This document shows positions 35,664 through 45,046 of a stretch of 64,000 nucleotides of DNA, piece by piece. Below the pieces are notes generated by a model. It did no database searches. It was not told the DNA's origin and saw only the letters and a program-made list of their open reading frames with translations. The DNA comes from Nocardia exalbida NBRC 100660. GTDB lineage: Bacteria; Actinomycetota; Actinomycetes; Mycobacteriales; Mycobacteriaceae. The DNA lies in the NCBI RefSeq assembly GCF_000308575.1, contig NZ_BAFZ01000120.1:1-64000 (forward strand). Direction: 5' to 3'. A program made the translations under genes and the position numbers. Positions within the stretch are counted from its first letter, which is position 1. Every line of letters starts with the position of its first letter.

Positions 35664-36118
35664 TCAGCAGCTACACCTACTATCTGACACCCTCCCGCCA
35701 CCAGGACCTCTGTCGATAGTCGTTGCCTGGCCATCCGCTGGAATCGGCGAGCACCGCGTAGACCTCGACGCAGAACCCTTCCCCAGCACCGTCGAACGGG
35801 CACAGGTGCTGTGGCCGGAACACCCCGCGTCTACGTGGAATCCGCAGCCCTGCTGCGCCCCGATCTCGCACCCGGCGGCTGAATCGCTCACGCGCTGAGC
35901 GGACGCGGGGTCGATCGTGAAGCCGATGTCCCACAACCGAACCGTAGCATCGTCGCCACCGGTGGCGAGGTTTCTGCCGTCGAGGCTGAAACCCACCGAG
36001 CGGACCTGGTCGGCGTGGCGAGTGAGCGGTCCGCCGATCTGCTGGTGGGTGGTGGTATCCCACAGCCGGGCCGCGCGGTCGGCGCTGCCGGTGGCGAGGT
36101 AGGCGAGCGTCGCCTTGG
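35664..36118 (-). pseudogene. WD40-repeat protein, C-terminal remnant
   Basis: Reading leftwards from about 36118, the frame encodes the end of one WD40 repeat (LATGSADRAARLWDTTTHQQ), a complete repeat (DQVRSVGFSLDGRNLATGGD, DATVRLWD) and a cysteine-containing tail to the stop at 35664. Such repeats, with the IGGPLTRH spacer, end large actinobacterial STAND-NTPase/WD40 proteins. The rest of the gene is missing: at its upstream edge the sequence switches to an HNH-nuclease fragment on the other strand. Confidence 0.75.
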
Positions 36119-36145
36119 CGCGATGCCGGTTCTGCTCCGGCCGAC

Positions 36146-36474
36146 GCGCGCAAGCGCAAGTATCGGATTGTGCGCCTCGCCCACGACCTCACCGACGCGC
36201 GGTGGGACGCACTCGAGACGTCCTGCGGCGGGACCGCTCCCCCGCCACCTAGAAGGACTGCGTGCAGGCCATCGCGCGCGGCGGCCGCTACACCCTCGAC
36301 AACGTCGTGCCCGCCTGCGGATCGTGCAACGCCAGCAAACGCAATGCCGAGGTGACTGGCTGGATGCGGAGGATGAAACTCCGAGGATGTCAGCCGAGGT
36401 CCGGATTGATTGCGGCCGCTCGTTTCGGGAAACCGTGGACAACGAACGATCCGGACCCGGACGTTCTTTGGTGA
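36146..36474 (+). pseudogene. HNH endonuclease remnant with frameshift
   Basis: The 5' part (RKRKYRIVRLAHDLTDARWD) and the 3' part (VQAIARGGRYTLDNVVPACG, SCNASKRNAEVTGWM) belong to one HNH nuclease family but lie in different frames. The zinc-knuckle segment between them is scrambled and lacks the expected first CxxC. The C-terminal half has the conserved GG...N-x-V-P-A-C-x-x-C-N-x-x-K signature. Nuclease activity is lost. It adjoins the WD40 remnant, so the junction at about 36120-36145 is a rearrangement point. Confidence 0.75.
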
Positions 36475-36531
36475 CCTGTCGCGGGTCTTCGCCGCACGGC
36501 GGGGTCTCGCACGATCGCAGGAGGTGTTGCG

Positions 36532-38175
36532 TTGTCTGCCGACCGCCACGACGAGGATGCCGCGACGGGTGCCGACCGCCCTGGCGGCCCGGTCCCTCGG
36601 AGTGAGGCCGCGGCCGCCGAACGATTCGCTGTCCGCAGCGCCGCGGCGTTGGTGGGCGCTGTGGCCGTCGGTATCGGGTTCGGTGTGCTCACAGCGCTGG
36701 TCCGGGCGCGGTGGGAACCGATGCAGACAGCGGATCAGGCGGTCACCGACAACCTGGTCTCCGTGGTGGCGGAGCACAGGATTCTGCGGAACATCCTCAC
36801 CGGCATCACCGATCTCGGCGGGACCGGCACGCTGGTCCTGGTGCTCGCCGTCTGCGCGCTCTGGCTGCTCATTCGTCGTCTACCACGCCTTGCTGTCTAC
36901 GTGGTGATCACAGGCACCGGTGGATTGATCCTCAACCCGATCGTCAAAGAGCTTGTCGCCCGGCTACGTCCGGTGGTGGAGACTCCCGTCTACAGCGCCG
37001 ACGGGTGGAGCTTCCCCAGCGGACACGCGATGGGTTCACTGGTGTGCTACGGCGGTGTCCTGCTGGTTTTCGCACCGATCCTACCGGCGGGCCCACGCCG
37101 CGCGGTGGCCGTGTTCGCGGTCCTGATCGTGGCGGCCGTCGGCCTCAGCCGGATAGCGTTGGGCGCGCATTACCTCACCGACGTCCTCGCGGGCTGGCTG
37201 CTCGGGTCGCTGTGGCTCGTGCTGGTCACCGTCGCCTTCCACCGATGGCGGGGCGACGCCCGAGTCGGCAACGCGGGCCCGCTGCCCGGTGACGTACCAC
37301 CGGCCGACGAAGACGACTTGCGGCCGGTCCCGCTCCGGCATGCGCCCACCCTTCCCCACCCATGGCGAGGAATCGGCGAACTCGCGGTCGCGTGGGTGCT
37401 GCTCGTCGGAGCGCTCGTCGGAATCGGCATGCTGGTGCGCGCCCCGGAGGCCGAAAACCCCGTCCTGCGCTGGGATCACAGCGTCGCGGCAACGTTTGCC
37501 GAGCACCGTAACCCGACGCTCACCTCCGTCCTCGGCGTGTTCGGCGAACTCGGCAATACCACCGCGGTCATCACGGTCGCCCTGATCGTCGCCGCGCTGG
37601 CGGTGGGCGTCCTGCGCAGCTGGCGCCCGGTGTTGTTCCTCGGCAGCGCGCTGCTGGGTGAGATCACGCTGTTTCTCACCACCGCCGCGATCGTCGACCG
37701 CGACCGCCCCCGGGTTCCGCACCTCAATCCCGACCTGCCACCCACCGCCAGCTTCCCTTCCGGCCACGTCGCCGCCTCGCTGACGCTTTACTCGGCCACC
37801 GCCGCACTCCTGTGGGCCGCCACCCGCCGACGACGGCATCGGCTTCTGTCCGCCGCCATCATCCTGATCCCCGCACTGGTGGGCGTGCAGCGAATCTACG
37901 CCGGTGCGCACTACCCCACCGACATCATCGGCGCGGCCCTACTGGCATCGATATGGACAGCGATCGCCTGGTGGGTCGTCCAACCCGTCGAGACCGCTGG
38001 TCGGTCGACGCAGGCGCACGTTCGCCATGCCCGGGCTCGATCGAGGAATCCGCACGGATCCACCGACCGGAACTGCTCTGCGACATCGAGTTCCGGCTGC
38101 GAACACGCGCTCACCACCACAGGCGCAGCGAAGAAGAACGAGCATGCCGAGCAGTCGCAACCTGAGACGACCTGA
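36532..38175 (+). CDS. Membrane protein with two PAP2 phosphatase domains
   Basis: The TTG at 36532 has a strong Shine-Dalgarno (aggagg, 7 nt). The 547-aa protein contains two successive PAP2 (type 2 phosphatidic acid phosphatase) domains, each with its own transmembrane helices: the first with KELVARLRP, SFPSGHAMGS and LSRIALGAHYLTD, the second with VDRDRPRVPHL, SFPSGHVAAS and RIYAGAHYPTD. All catalytic Arg/His residues are present in both. Such enzymes dephosphorylate phosphatidate or isoprenyl pyrophosphates at the membrane. The tandem arrangement looks like an internal duplication, but the two halves are diverged. The hydrophilic C-terminus (from ~480) is not conserved. Confidence 0.9.
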   Translation: MSADRHDEDAATGADRPGGPVPRSEAAAAERFAVRSAAALVGAVAVGIGFGVLTALVRARWEPMQTADQAVTDNLVSVVAEHRILRNILTGITDLGGTGTLVLVLAVCALWLLIRRLPRLAVYVVITGTGGLILNPIVKELVARLRPVVETPVYSADGWSFPSGHAMGSLVCYGGVLLVFAPILPAGPRRAVAVFAVLIVAAVGLSRIALGAHYLTDVLAGWLLGSLWLVLVTVAFHRWRGDARVGNAGPLPGDVPPADEDDLRPVPLRHAPTLPHPWRGIGELAVAWVLLVGALVGIGMLVRAPEAENPVLRWDHSVAATFAEHRNPTLTSVLGVFGELGNTTAVITVALIVAALAVGVLRSWRPVLFLGSALLGEITLFLTTAAIVDRDRPRVPHLNPDLPPTASFPSGHVAASLTLYSATAALLWAATRRRRHRLLSAAIILIPALVGVQRIYAGAHYPTDIIGAALLASIWTAIAWWVVQPVETAGRSTQAHVRHARARSRNPHGSTDRNCSATSSSGCEHALTTTGAAKKNEHAEQSQPETT

Positions 38176-38249
38176 CCGCAGCTCGTTCATGCGGTAACTC
38201 TTCTTCGCGCCGGATTTCGTGATTTCGGACCGAGCCGACGGAAGGTCGC

Positions 38250-39215
38250 TCAGGTCTCGCGCGTCGCTGTTGCGTAACGGGCGGCGATCCTGGTGACGGC
38301 GGCTGCGAGTTCCGGTGCTCGTTCGGTGTCGAGGTGGAAGTCGAGGTCCATTGCGGCGAGGTATGCCGCGAGCAGCTGGGGGCTTTGCGCTCCAGCGTCC
38401 AGCGTGCTGGTGTGTGCATCGATCGGTTCGACGGTCCAGATGCCGGTGGGAATGCGGGCCGCGACGGTGTCGGCGGGCGCGTGAACTGTCACTCGTGCGG
38501 TGTAGTTCCACAGGGCTGCCATCCGCCCGCGGGTCACGAAGGTCGCCAGATCCGGTCCGGGAAGTTCTCTGATCGTGAAGCCGGGCCCGGTCGGTGTCTT
38601 CGGGTCGATGCGATCGACGCGATAGCTACGCCAGTCGTGGCGATCGAGGTCGAAGCCGACGAGGTACCAGCGTCCGCTGCTGTGCACCATCCGGTGTGGT
38701 TCGACGCGACGACAACTGGTCGTCGCGTGGCGATCGCAGTAGTCGAATCGGAGTATCTCGTTGCGCTCGATCGCGGTGGCGACAGCACGAAAAACGCTGG
38801 CGTCCACCGAGTTCCCGCCATCAGGAACTGGTTCGGTTGCCGAATGCACCGTATGCAGACGGTGACGCAGCCGAGGTGGGAGCAGTTGTTCCAGTTTGGC
38901 GGCCGCCCGGGCGGCGGCGTCACCGATACCGGCCACGCCTGCCCGCGCCGCGGTGCGTAGCGCCACCGCGACTGCGACGGCCTCGTCGTCGTCGAATCGA
39001 AGGGGCGGCAGCGTGGCGCCGGCACGGAGTCGGTACCCGCCGGCCACACCGGGCGCAGCGTCGATCTCGTAGTCCAGCCGACGCAGCCGGGCGATATCGA
39101 CACGGATCGTGCGGGTGTTCACGCCCAGACGAGTAGCCAACTCGGCCCCGGTCCAGCAACGCTGGGTCTGCAGCAAACCGAGCAGCCGCAAAAGCCGGAC
39201 ACTGGTATCGACCAT
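38250..39215 (-). CDS. WYL-domain (YafY-type) transcriptional regulator
   Basis: The 321-aa protein begins at the ATG of MVDTSVRLLRLLGLLQTQRC. It has an HTH_11 DNA-binding domain (GAELATRLGVNTRTIRVDIA, RLRRLDYEI) and a WYL ligand-sensing domain (residues ~135-310; RVEPHRMVHSSGRWYLVGFD, with the WYL tripeptide). It is divergent to an SDR gene 63 bp away, a common pairing in actinobacteria in which the regulator represses the neighbouring dehydrogenase. The open frame extends upstream through the SDR in antisense; that part is not real. Confidence 0.9.
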   Translation of the reverse strand: MVDTSVRLLRLLGLLQTQRCWTGAELATRLGVNTRTIRVDIARLRRLDYEIDAAPGVAGGYRLRAGATLPPLRFDDDEAVAVAVALRTAARAGVAGIGDAAARAAAKLEQLLPPRLRHRLHTVHSATEPVPDGGNSVDASVFRAVATAIERNEILRFDYCDRHATTSCRRVEPHRMVHSSGRWYLVGFDLDRHDWRSYRVDRIDPKTPTGPGFTIRELPGPDLATFVTRGRMAALWNYTARVTVHAPADTVAARIPTGIWTVEPIDAHTSTLDAGAQSPQLLAAYLAAMDLDFHLDTERAPELAAAVTRIAARYATATRET

Positions 39216-39278
39216 GCCGATCAGCCTCTCATCTATCGAGGAGCGGTTCGTGCCGCGATAGCTGCCACTGTTACCGGC

Positions 39279-40064
39279 ATGACCATTTCGATGAGTCCCG
39301 CTGCCCCACCCTCCCGGTCGCTGGCCGGTCGCGGCGCCCTGATCACCGGGGGTTCGCGCGGTATCGGTCGCGCCATCACCGCCAGGTTGGCGGCCTCGGG
39401 TGCCACTGTGGTGTTCACCTATCACACGCGGTCGGAAGCTGCCGAGACGTTGGTCGCCGAGATCGCCGAACGCGACGGACACGCGTCGGCGGTGCGGCTG
39501 GATCTCGGTGATCCCGACCAGGTCACCGCAGCGTTCGCCGCCGCGGACACCGTGTTCCAGCAGGCCGGTGTCGGGCTCGACATCCTGGTGGCGAACGCCG
39601 GTGTGTTCGCCAGTGCGCCCTTGGCCGAGGCACGCATCGAGGAGTGGGATCGAGTGATGGCCGTGAACGCCCGCGGTACGTTCCTCACCCTGCAGCAGGC
39701 AGCGCCGCGACTGCGCGACGGTGCACGGGTCGTCACCCTCTCCACGGTCGGCACCCATTGGCCCAGCCCCGGGGAAGCGATCTACGCGGCGAGCAAGGCG
39801 GCAGTCGAACAGCTCACCCGCGTCGCCTCACGCGAATTCGGACCCCGAGGCATTACGGCCAACACCATCTCTCTCGGTCCGACCGACACCGACCTACTCC
39901 GTTCCAGCGCTCAACCGGGCGCTGCCGAGGGAGCCGCGGCCATGACAGCACTCGGACGCATCGGCCGACCCGCCGACGTCGCAGACCTCGTGGCCCTGCT
40001 GGTCCATCCGGACAACCGATGGGTCACCGGTCAGAACATCCGTGCGGATGGCGGACTGACTTGA
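39279..40064 (+). CDS. Short-chain dehydrogenase/reductase (FabG-like)
   Basis: A 261-aa classical SDR: GALITGGSRGIGRAITARLA (cofactor motif), NAGVFASAPLAEA (NAG), VVTLSTVGTHWP (catalytic Ser region) and YAASKAAVEQL (YxxxK). The C-terminus GQNIRADGGLT is typical of FabG-like reductases. Divergently transcribed from the WYL regulator, whose operator should lie in the 63-bp gap 39216-39278. NADPH preference is suggested by the basic residue in GSRG. Substrate unknown. Confidence 0.9.
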   Translation: MTISMSPAAPPSRSLAGRGALITGGSRGIGRAITARLAASGATVVFTYHTRSEAAETLVAEIAERDGHASAVRLDLGDPDQVTAAFAAADTVFQQAGVGLDILVANAGVFASAPLAEARIEEWDRVMAVNARGTFLTLQQAAPRLRDGARVVTLSTVGTHWPSPGEAIYAASKAAVEQLTRVASREFGPRGITANTISLGPTDTDLLRSSAQPGAAEGAAAMTALGRIGRPADVADLVALLVHPDNRWVTGQNIRADGGLT

Positions 40065-40399
40065 CAGACCATCCGAAAGTCGCGATCCCACGATCCGCTG
40101 AGAGGCGACGGCAAGCGACTCGTGCCGTGCGACCGGCGGGGCGCAATCACTGGAGTTCTCGGATCGAGAGGCGTGCCGTGACGCACCCACATGGAATACC
40201 CGAACACCGCATCGCTCTCGGCTGCGCGCGAGCCGGGGAAAAGTCTCGTTCAATCGGTCTTCCGCTTCGGCTCGAAGCTCAGCAGACCGCCGATGGTGGT
40301 GGTAGCTGCTGTGTGGCAGCGGCGCCGGAGGTGCCGCTGAGGGCGCCGACCGCGATGAAGCGGTTGCTGTTGATCGTGCCCGCGCGCTGAGCGGCCGTC
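40065..40399. other. Intergenic region before the MFS gene
   Basis: No gene recognised. A short frame ending MKRLLLIVPAR before 40390 has no support. Presumed promoter region of the MFS gene. Confidence 0.35.
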
Positions 40400-41617
40400 G
40401 TGATGGAGGCTGTTTCCGCCCCACCACAGCCAGTGGTCACCTCGGCCGCGCTGCGCCGGGTGTTGGTGGTGCTGTGCGTCACCGAGATCACCAGCTGGGG
40501 AATCCTGTTCTACGCCTTCCCCGTGCTGCTCGGGCACATCACCACCGACACCGGCTGGTCGGCCACCACGCTCACCGCCGCCTTCTCCGCCGGACAACTC
40601 GTGGCCGCCCTCGCTGGGATCCCGATCGGGCGCTGGATCGACCGCCACGGCCCCCGTGGAGTGATGAGCGCGGGGTCGATACTGACGATCCCGGCGCTGA
40701 TCCTGGTCGCGACCGCATCGCACCCGGTCTGGTTCTTCGCCGGATGGTTGTTGACCGGGATCGCCATGGCAGCGATGCTGTATCCCCCCGCCTTCGCCGC
40801 GCTGACCCGCTGGCACGGCCCCAACCGGGTCCGCGCTCTCACGGTGCTCACGTTGGCCGCGGGCATGGCTTCGACGGTATTCGCCCCGTTGACCGCCGCG
40901 ATCTCCACGCACTTGGATTGGCGGGCAACGTATTTGGTGCTCGCGGTGATTCTGGCCGTGGTGACCGTGCCGGGGCACTGGTTCGGGCTGCGGCTGCCGT
41001 GGCCGCCCCGCCCGGTCGCGGAACCCGGGCACGCCCATCTCACCGACCCCGGGCCGATCGCGCGCAGCCGCTCCTTCCTGGCGCTGGCGGTCGCGTTGAG
41101 CGCGGCGGGGTTCGCGTCGTTCGCGGTGGTGGTCACCCTGGTTCCGCTGCTGACCGAACGCGGTCTGGACAACGGCCTGGCGGCGGTCGCGCTCGGGCTC
41201 GGCGGCGCCGGGCAGGTCGCCAGCCGTATCGGTTACTCCACGTTCGCCGCGCGCACCAGCATCCGCACCCGCACCGTGGTGATACTGCTCGCCATCGCCG
41301 CGACCACCGCCCTGCTGGGGGTCTTCACCACCGCGTGGACGTTGATCCCAGCTGCGGTCGCCGCCGGCATGTCGCGCGGGGTGTTCACCTTGTTGCAAGC
41401 CACCGCCGTCAGCGACCGCTGGGGAACCGGGCATTACGGGCGCCTCACCGGCCTGCTTGCCGCACCGCTGATGATCACCATGGCCTCGGCGCCGTTCGCC
41501 GCCACCGCCCTGGCATCCCTCTTCGGCTACGCCACCACCTTCCTGCTCCTGGCCGCCCTCGCCGCCGCGGGCGCCGTTCTGTCGACCGCGAGTATCCCGA
41601 CATCCGGGCCGAAGTGA
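40400..41617 (+). CDS. Major facilitator superfamily transporter
   Basis: The 405-aa protein has about twelve hydrophobic segments and MFS signatures: the loop 2-3 motif GIPIGRWIDRHGPRGVMSAG (GxxxDRxGxR) and a central loop rich in prolines (WPPRPVAEPG). It is probably a drug or metabolite exporter. A GTG at 40400 is immediately followed by ATG at 40403; either may serve as start. The long antisense frame across this gene is a codon-bias shadow. Confidence 0.87.
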   Translation: MMEAVSAPPQPVVTSAALRRVLVVLCVTEITSWGILFYAFPVLLGHITTDTGWSATTLTAAFSAGQLVAALAGIPIGRWIDRHGPRGVMSAGSILTIPALILVATASHPVWFFAGWLLTGIAMAAMLYPPAFAALTRWHGPNRVRALTVLTLAAGMASTVFAPLTAAISTHLDWRATYLVLAVILAVVTVPGHWFGLRLPWPPRPVAEPGHAHLTDPGPIARSRSFLALAVALSAAGFASFAVVVTLVPLLTERGLDNGLAAVALGLGGAGQVASRIGYSTFAARTSIRTRTVVILLAIAATTALLGVFTTAWTLIPAAVAAGMSRGVFTLLQATAVSDRWGTGHYGRLTGLLAAPLMITMASAPFAATALASLFGYATTFLLLAALAAAGAVLSTASIPTSGPK

Positions 41618-41646
41618 CTATTCATGCCCCGCCGTACTGTCGAAGG

Positions 41647-42273
41647 ATGAGCGATTCGGACCACCTCTGGAGTCCTGACACGGCCGCGTCGTCGGCTGCC
41701 TCGGAGGTGGCCTCCGCTTACCTGTCCGCCGCCTTGCTGAACCACTCGCGCCGCGTCTACGTCTGGGCGACTGCCTACGGCAGACAGCAGGGCATCCGGT
41801 ACGACGCTGAGCTGCTGTTCACGGCTGCGATGTTCCACGACATCGGTCTGGTGCCGGAGTTCGACAGCCACACCGTCTCCTTCGAGGAGGCAGGCGGCCA
41901 TGTCGCCCGCGTGTTCGCCGCCGGCGCCGGTTGGCCGAGCGAGCGCCGCGAAACCCTCGGCGAAGTCATCGCCCGGCATATGGGGCCTGAGGTGGATGTG
42001 CGCGACGATCCTGAAAGCCACTTGCTGTCGCGAGCGGCGGCGTTGGACGTCGTGGGACAGAACATCGACGATTTCAGCCACGCCTTCCGTACCGAAGTAC
42101 TCCGGCAGTACCCCCGGGGCGAGTTCGCCGACGAGTTCCTTACCTGCTTCCAGGCGCAGGCCGACCGGAAGACCGGCAGCTCCGCCGCACGCGCGATGCG
42201 GTCCGGCCTCGCCACCAGGATGGCCGCGAACCCCCTCGGCACCGATTACGAGCACACGCCCGACCAAAGCTAG
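41647..42273 (+). CDS. HD-domain hydrolase-like protein
   Basis: A 208-aa HD-superfamily protein: NHSRRVYVWA (first metal-binding His), LLFTAAMFHDIGL (HD doublet), and later ARHM and a conserved Asp in AALDVVGQ. These match the cyanamide-hydratase/YpgQ-like HD group with a bound divalent metal. Substrate unknown. It starts 30 bp after the MFS gene in the same direction (GAAGGATG; weak Shine-Dalgarno) and could be cotranscribed with it. Confidence 0.85.
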   Translation: MSDSDHLWSPDTAASSAASEVASAYLSAALLNHSRRVYVWATAYGRQQGIRYDAELLFTAAMFHDIGLVPEFDSHTVSFEEAGGHVARVFAAGAGWPSERRETLGEVIARHMGPEVDVRDDPESHLLSRAAALDVVGQNIDDFSHAFRTEVLRQYPRGEFADEFLTCFQAQADRKTGSSAARAMRSGLATRMAANPLGTDYEHTPDQS

Positions 42274-42654
42274 CGTGCCGGGCCGCGCCCGCATTTCTAC
42301 TGGTGGCGCAAACGTCTCGATCAGCCGTATCGCCGGGTTGCGCGCGGCGCGGTTCGAGAACTCAGAGACTCGGTGGGTTCAGGGCTTGATGATGATGTAC
42401 TGCCCGGCGGTCTCCTGGAACTCGACGGCGGCCGCTCAATATGTCCTGGCGAAATGATCACTGTCTGCGTCGGATTGCTTCCTCATGGCAGCAGACAGCG
42501 GAAAGGCGCAGTGAATCCTTTCGGGTCGTTGGCATCTCTTATGGCCGGCACGACCACTCAGCCGGGTGAGCAGCACGCAGAACGCAGTTCAGGGCATCCG
42601 GCTGGTCCCACCACAGCCTCGACCCCGCCCGTCCGGAACCATAAGGGAGCCGAC
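42274..42654. other. Intergenic region upstream of the secreted hydrolase
   Basis: No gene recognised. The hydrolase frame is open back to 42373, but this part has no Shine-Dalgarno and no secretion signal, so it is treated as leader/promoter. Confidence 0.4.
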
Positions 42655-43707
42655 ATGTCCGCTTTTCACCCGCCGCAGCCGACAACGGCAACAGCCGACC
42701 GCGGGCCGACGCCCCGCCGAGGCCGGCTCGCCTGGCGACACCCGACACCGACCCTGGCCGTCGTGACGGCCCTGGCCACCGGCATGCTCCTGATCGCTCC
42801 CGCCGCCGGCGCCGCCCCCACGGCCGGTCGGCCCGCCCACACCGACATCGACTCGACAACGGCTGATCACCTCGACCGGTCACCGTCGTCGACCGCCCCC
42901 ACCCAGGTCGTCACCGTCGCCGGGTTGCCGATCGCCTACCGCAGCTTCGGACACGGACCGAGTCTCCTGCTGACCCCATGTCTCGGATTCAGCATGGACG
43001 ACTGGGACCCGGCGCTGCTCGACCGATTGGCCGCGACCAATCATGTCGTCATCTTCGACTCCGACGGCGTGGGACGGACCCCAGCCGGGCCCTCGGCCGT
43101 TTCGACCGTCCCGCAACTCTCTGACCAGGCCACTGGCCTGATCCGGGCTCTCCATCTGAACCGCCCCACCGTTGTCGGCTACTCCCTCGGAGGATTCGTT
43201 GCGCAACGCATGGCCGTGGACCATCCCGATGACGTCGGCGCGCTGATCCTGATGGGTACCGGCCCCGGTGGATCACAGCAGGTGCTGCCCGACCTGCCCG
43301 GTCTGGTCCGGGGCATGCCCGCATTCGACCCGCTTGCGCCTGCCGACCAAGTCATCCCGCTGTACTTCAGCGGCCACCCCGATGCTCTGGCTGCGTGGAA
43401 TCGACGAACAGCTCTGCGCCCCAATCGGGTCGGGGTGAACCTGACCGGCCTCAACCGTCAACGCGCCGCGATGACCGGCTGGCTCGTCGACCCCGCCACC
43501 AACGTCGTCAGCAGCCTGCCCGCCCTGCGGCTGCCCACCCTCATCTTGGGCGCTGAAAACGACGAGCAAGAACCCGCTGCCAACTCCAGCGTGCTACATA
43601 GCTACATCAACGGTTCGGAATTGCTGATCTACCCCGGGCTCAGTCACGCGTTCCCCTTCGAAGCACCAGAGCGCGTCGCGGATGACATCGCCCGGTTCGC
43701 TCGGTAG
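42655..43707 (+). CDS. Secreted alpha/beta-hydrolase
   Basis: The ATG at 42655 follows AAGGGAG by 5 nt. The 350-aa precursor begins with a basic region (RRGRLAWRH) and a hydrophobic core ending AAGAAPTAG, a Sec-type signal peptide. The mature domain is an alpha/beta-hydrolase: oxyanion strand VDSDG-like FDSDGVGRT, nucleophile GYSLGGFVAQR (Ser), acid region LILGAENDEQEP, and the catalytic His in GLSHAFPFEAPE. Substrate unknown; relatives are esterases, lipases or haloperoxidase-like enzymes. Confidence 0.88.
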   Translation: MSAFHPPQPTTATADRGPTPRRGRLAWRHPTPTLAVVTALATGMLLIAPAAGAAPTAGRPAHTDIDSTTADHLDRSPSSTAPTQVVTVAGLPIAYRSFGHGPSLLLTPCLGFSMDDWDPALLDRLAATNHVVIFDSDGVGRTPAGPSAVSTVPQLSDQATGLIRALHLNRPTVVGYSLGGFVAQRMAVDHPDDVGALILMGTGPGGSQQVLPDLPGLVRGMPAFDPLAPADQVIPLYFSGHPDALAAWNRRTALRPNRVGVNLTGLNRQRAAMTGWLVDPATNVVSSLPALRLPTLILGAENDEQEPAANSSVLHSYINGSELLIYPGLSHAFPFEAPERVADDIARFAR

Positions 43708-43908
43708 CAGCCCGAACAGGGGCGGCATGAGCACCGTGCTCACGGCGCGGCGCCGCACGACCCCGCCCTGCGGATGTAGCCGGGCTCCGCGAAGGTACCG
43801 CCATGTCCACCCCTTCAGTGACGGCAGAGTCACAGTCCCTGCCGAGACTCTGCGCTGTCGATGCGGGGATCGGCCGTGGCTCAGGAGATGTCGCTCTACG
43901 CTGAGTGC

Positions 43909-44934
43909 ATGGTCACCATCATCGGCGGAGGAATCGCAGGGACGGCTCTCGCCGGAGCTCTTGGGGGCGAGGGTATTCCGGCCCGGGTTTACGAATCTCA
44001 GCCATCGGTCGGCGCCGGTGCGTTCCTGGTGCTGGACGACCGTGCGCACGCCGCGCTGACCGGCCTCGGCGTGCCCGCCGACCGGCTGGACGAGGTCGCT
44101 CATCCAGTGGACGCCCTCCGGGTCGAATACCAGCCGCACGAAGCGCGTTTCGGGCCGAGCCGCGGTCATCGGCTGTACCTGCGCGCCGAACTCATGTCGG
44201 TGCTGACCGAATTCGCCGCCGCTACAGCGTCGGAATTCCATTACGGCACTGCGGTCACCGATGTCGACCAGGGTGTGCTCTACAGCGGCGCTACCCGGCT
44301 GCCCACCGACGACGTCGTCATCGCTGCCGACGGCATAGACTCCCTCGCCCGCCGCCGGATCGAACCGGAGCGAACACCCGAGTACGCCGGGCAAATTGTG
44401 TTCTACGGCCGTACCGAGCGTGCCCAAGCGTTGCGTACCAAGAGCACGGTGCTGCATTTCGACGGCCGGATCGATGCGGATGGCCGCCCGGCGGGGGCGT
44501 TCGGCCACTTCTGGGACGAAGGACTTTCCGTCTGGTTCGCCAGAGTCACCCGCCCGCCTCTTCCCGTCGAGAACATCGGCTTCCATCCGGTAGCGGAGTG
44601 GGCGGAACTCATTCGAACGGTCGCCCCGGGCGTCTCCGACGTGGTAGATCTTCTGTTGGCCGAGACGGAGACCGTGCATGTCTCCAATGCGCGCAACGTC
44701 CCCTTCGCCGCCGCCGCTGCTCCACGGCTTCCGGTGATTCTGTGCGGCGACGCGGATCACGCCATCACACCCGCTGAAGGAGTCGGGGCGCGGGACGCGA
44801 TCGAGGACGCGGCAGCCCTCTTTCGCGCGCTGTCCACCGGCTCCTCCCCCGCGGATGCGATGGCGGCCCGGCGGCGGCAGATCGCCGCTGATCGGAACCG
44901 GGTCGTTCCGCCCTATCGCCGCACCGAGAACTAG
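43909..44934 (+). CDS. FAD-dependent monooxygenase
   Basis: The protein starts MVTIIGGGIAGTALAGAL (GxGxxG FAD motif). Further motifs are DDVVIAADGIDSLARRRI (DG motif) and VILCGDADHAITPAEGVGAR (GD motif), as in PHBH/UbiH-like flavin hydroxylases. At 341 aa it is slightly short for the family. The ATG at 43909 was selected because the preceding in-frame segment is not conserved-looking; a start at 43861 would add 16 residues. Substrate unknown. Confidence 0.85.
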   Translation: MVTIIGGGIAGTALAGALGGEGIPARVYESQPSVGAGAFLVLDDRAHAALTGLGVPADRLDEVAHPVDALRVEYQPHEARFGPSRGHRLYLRAELMSVLTEFAAATASEFHYGTAVTDVDQGVLYSGATRLPTDDVVIAADGIDSLARRRIEPERTPEYAGQIVFYGRTERAQALRTKSTVLHFDGRIDADGRPAGAFGHFWDEGLSVWFARVTRPPLPVENIGFHPVAEWAELIRTVAPGVSDVVDLLLAETETVHVSNARNVPFAAAAAPRLPVILCGDADHAITPAEGVGARDAIEDAAALFRALSTGSSPADAMAARRRQIAADRNRVVPPYRRTEN

Positions 44935-45046
44935 ACGTCCTCGCCGCTCGAGTACGCGTTCTACGGCGGATTCACACCACCCTTCGGCGTGGGGCACGGC
45001 GCTGGAGGCGCGGCCTCCACCGACTGCCGCGGCCGGTCAGCCGGGG

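Noticed and set aside
38250..39758. 502-codon minus-strand frame extending the WYL regulator upstream
   Set aside because: The upstream 180 codons are antisense to the divergent SDR gene and show no domain; the regulator itself starts at 39215.
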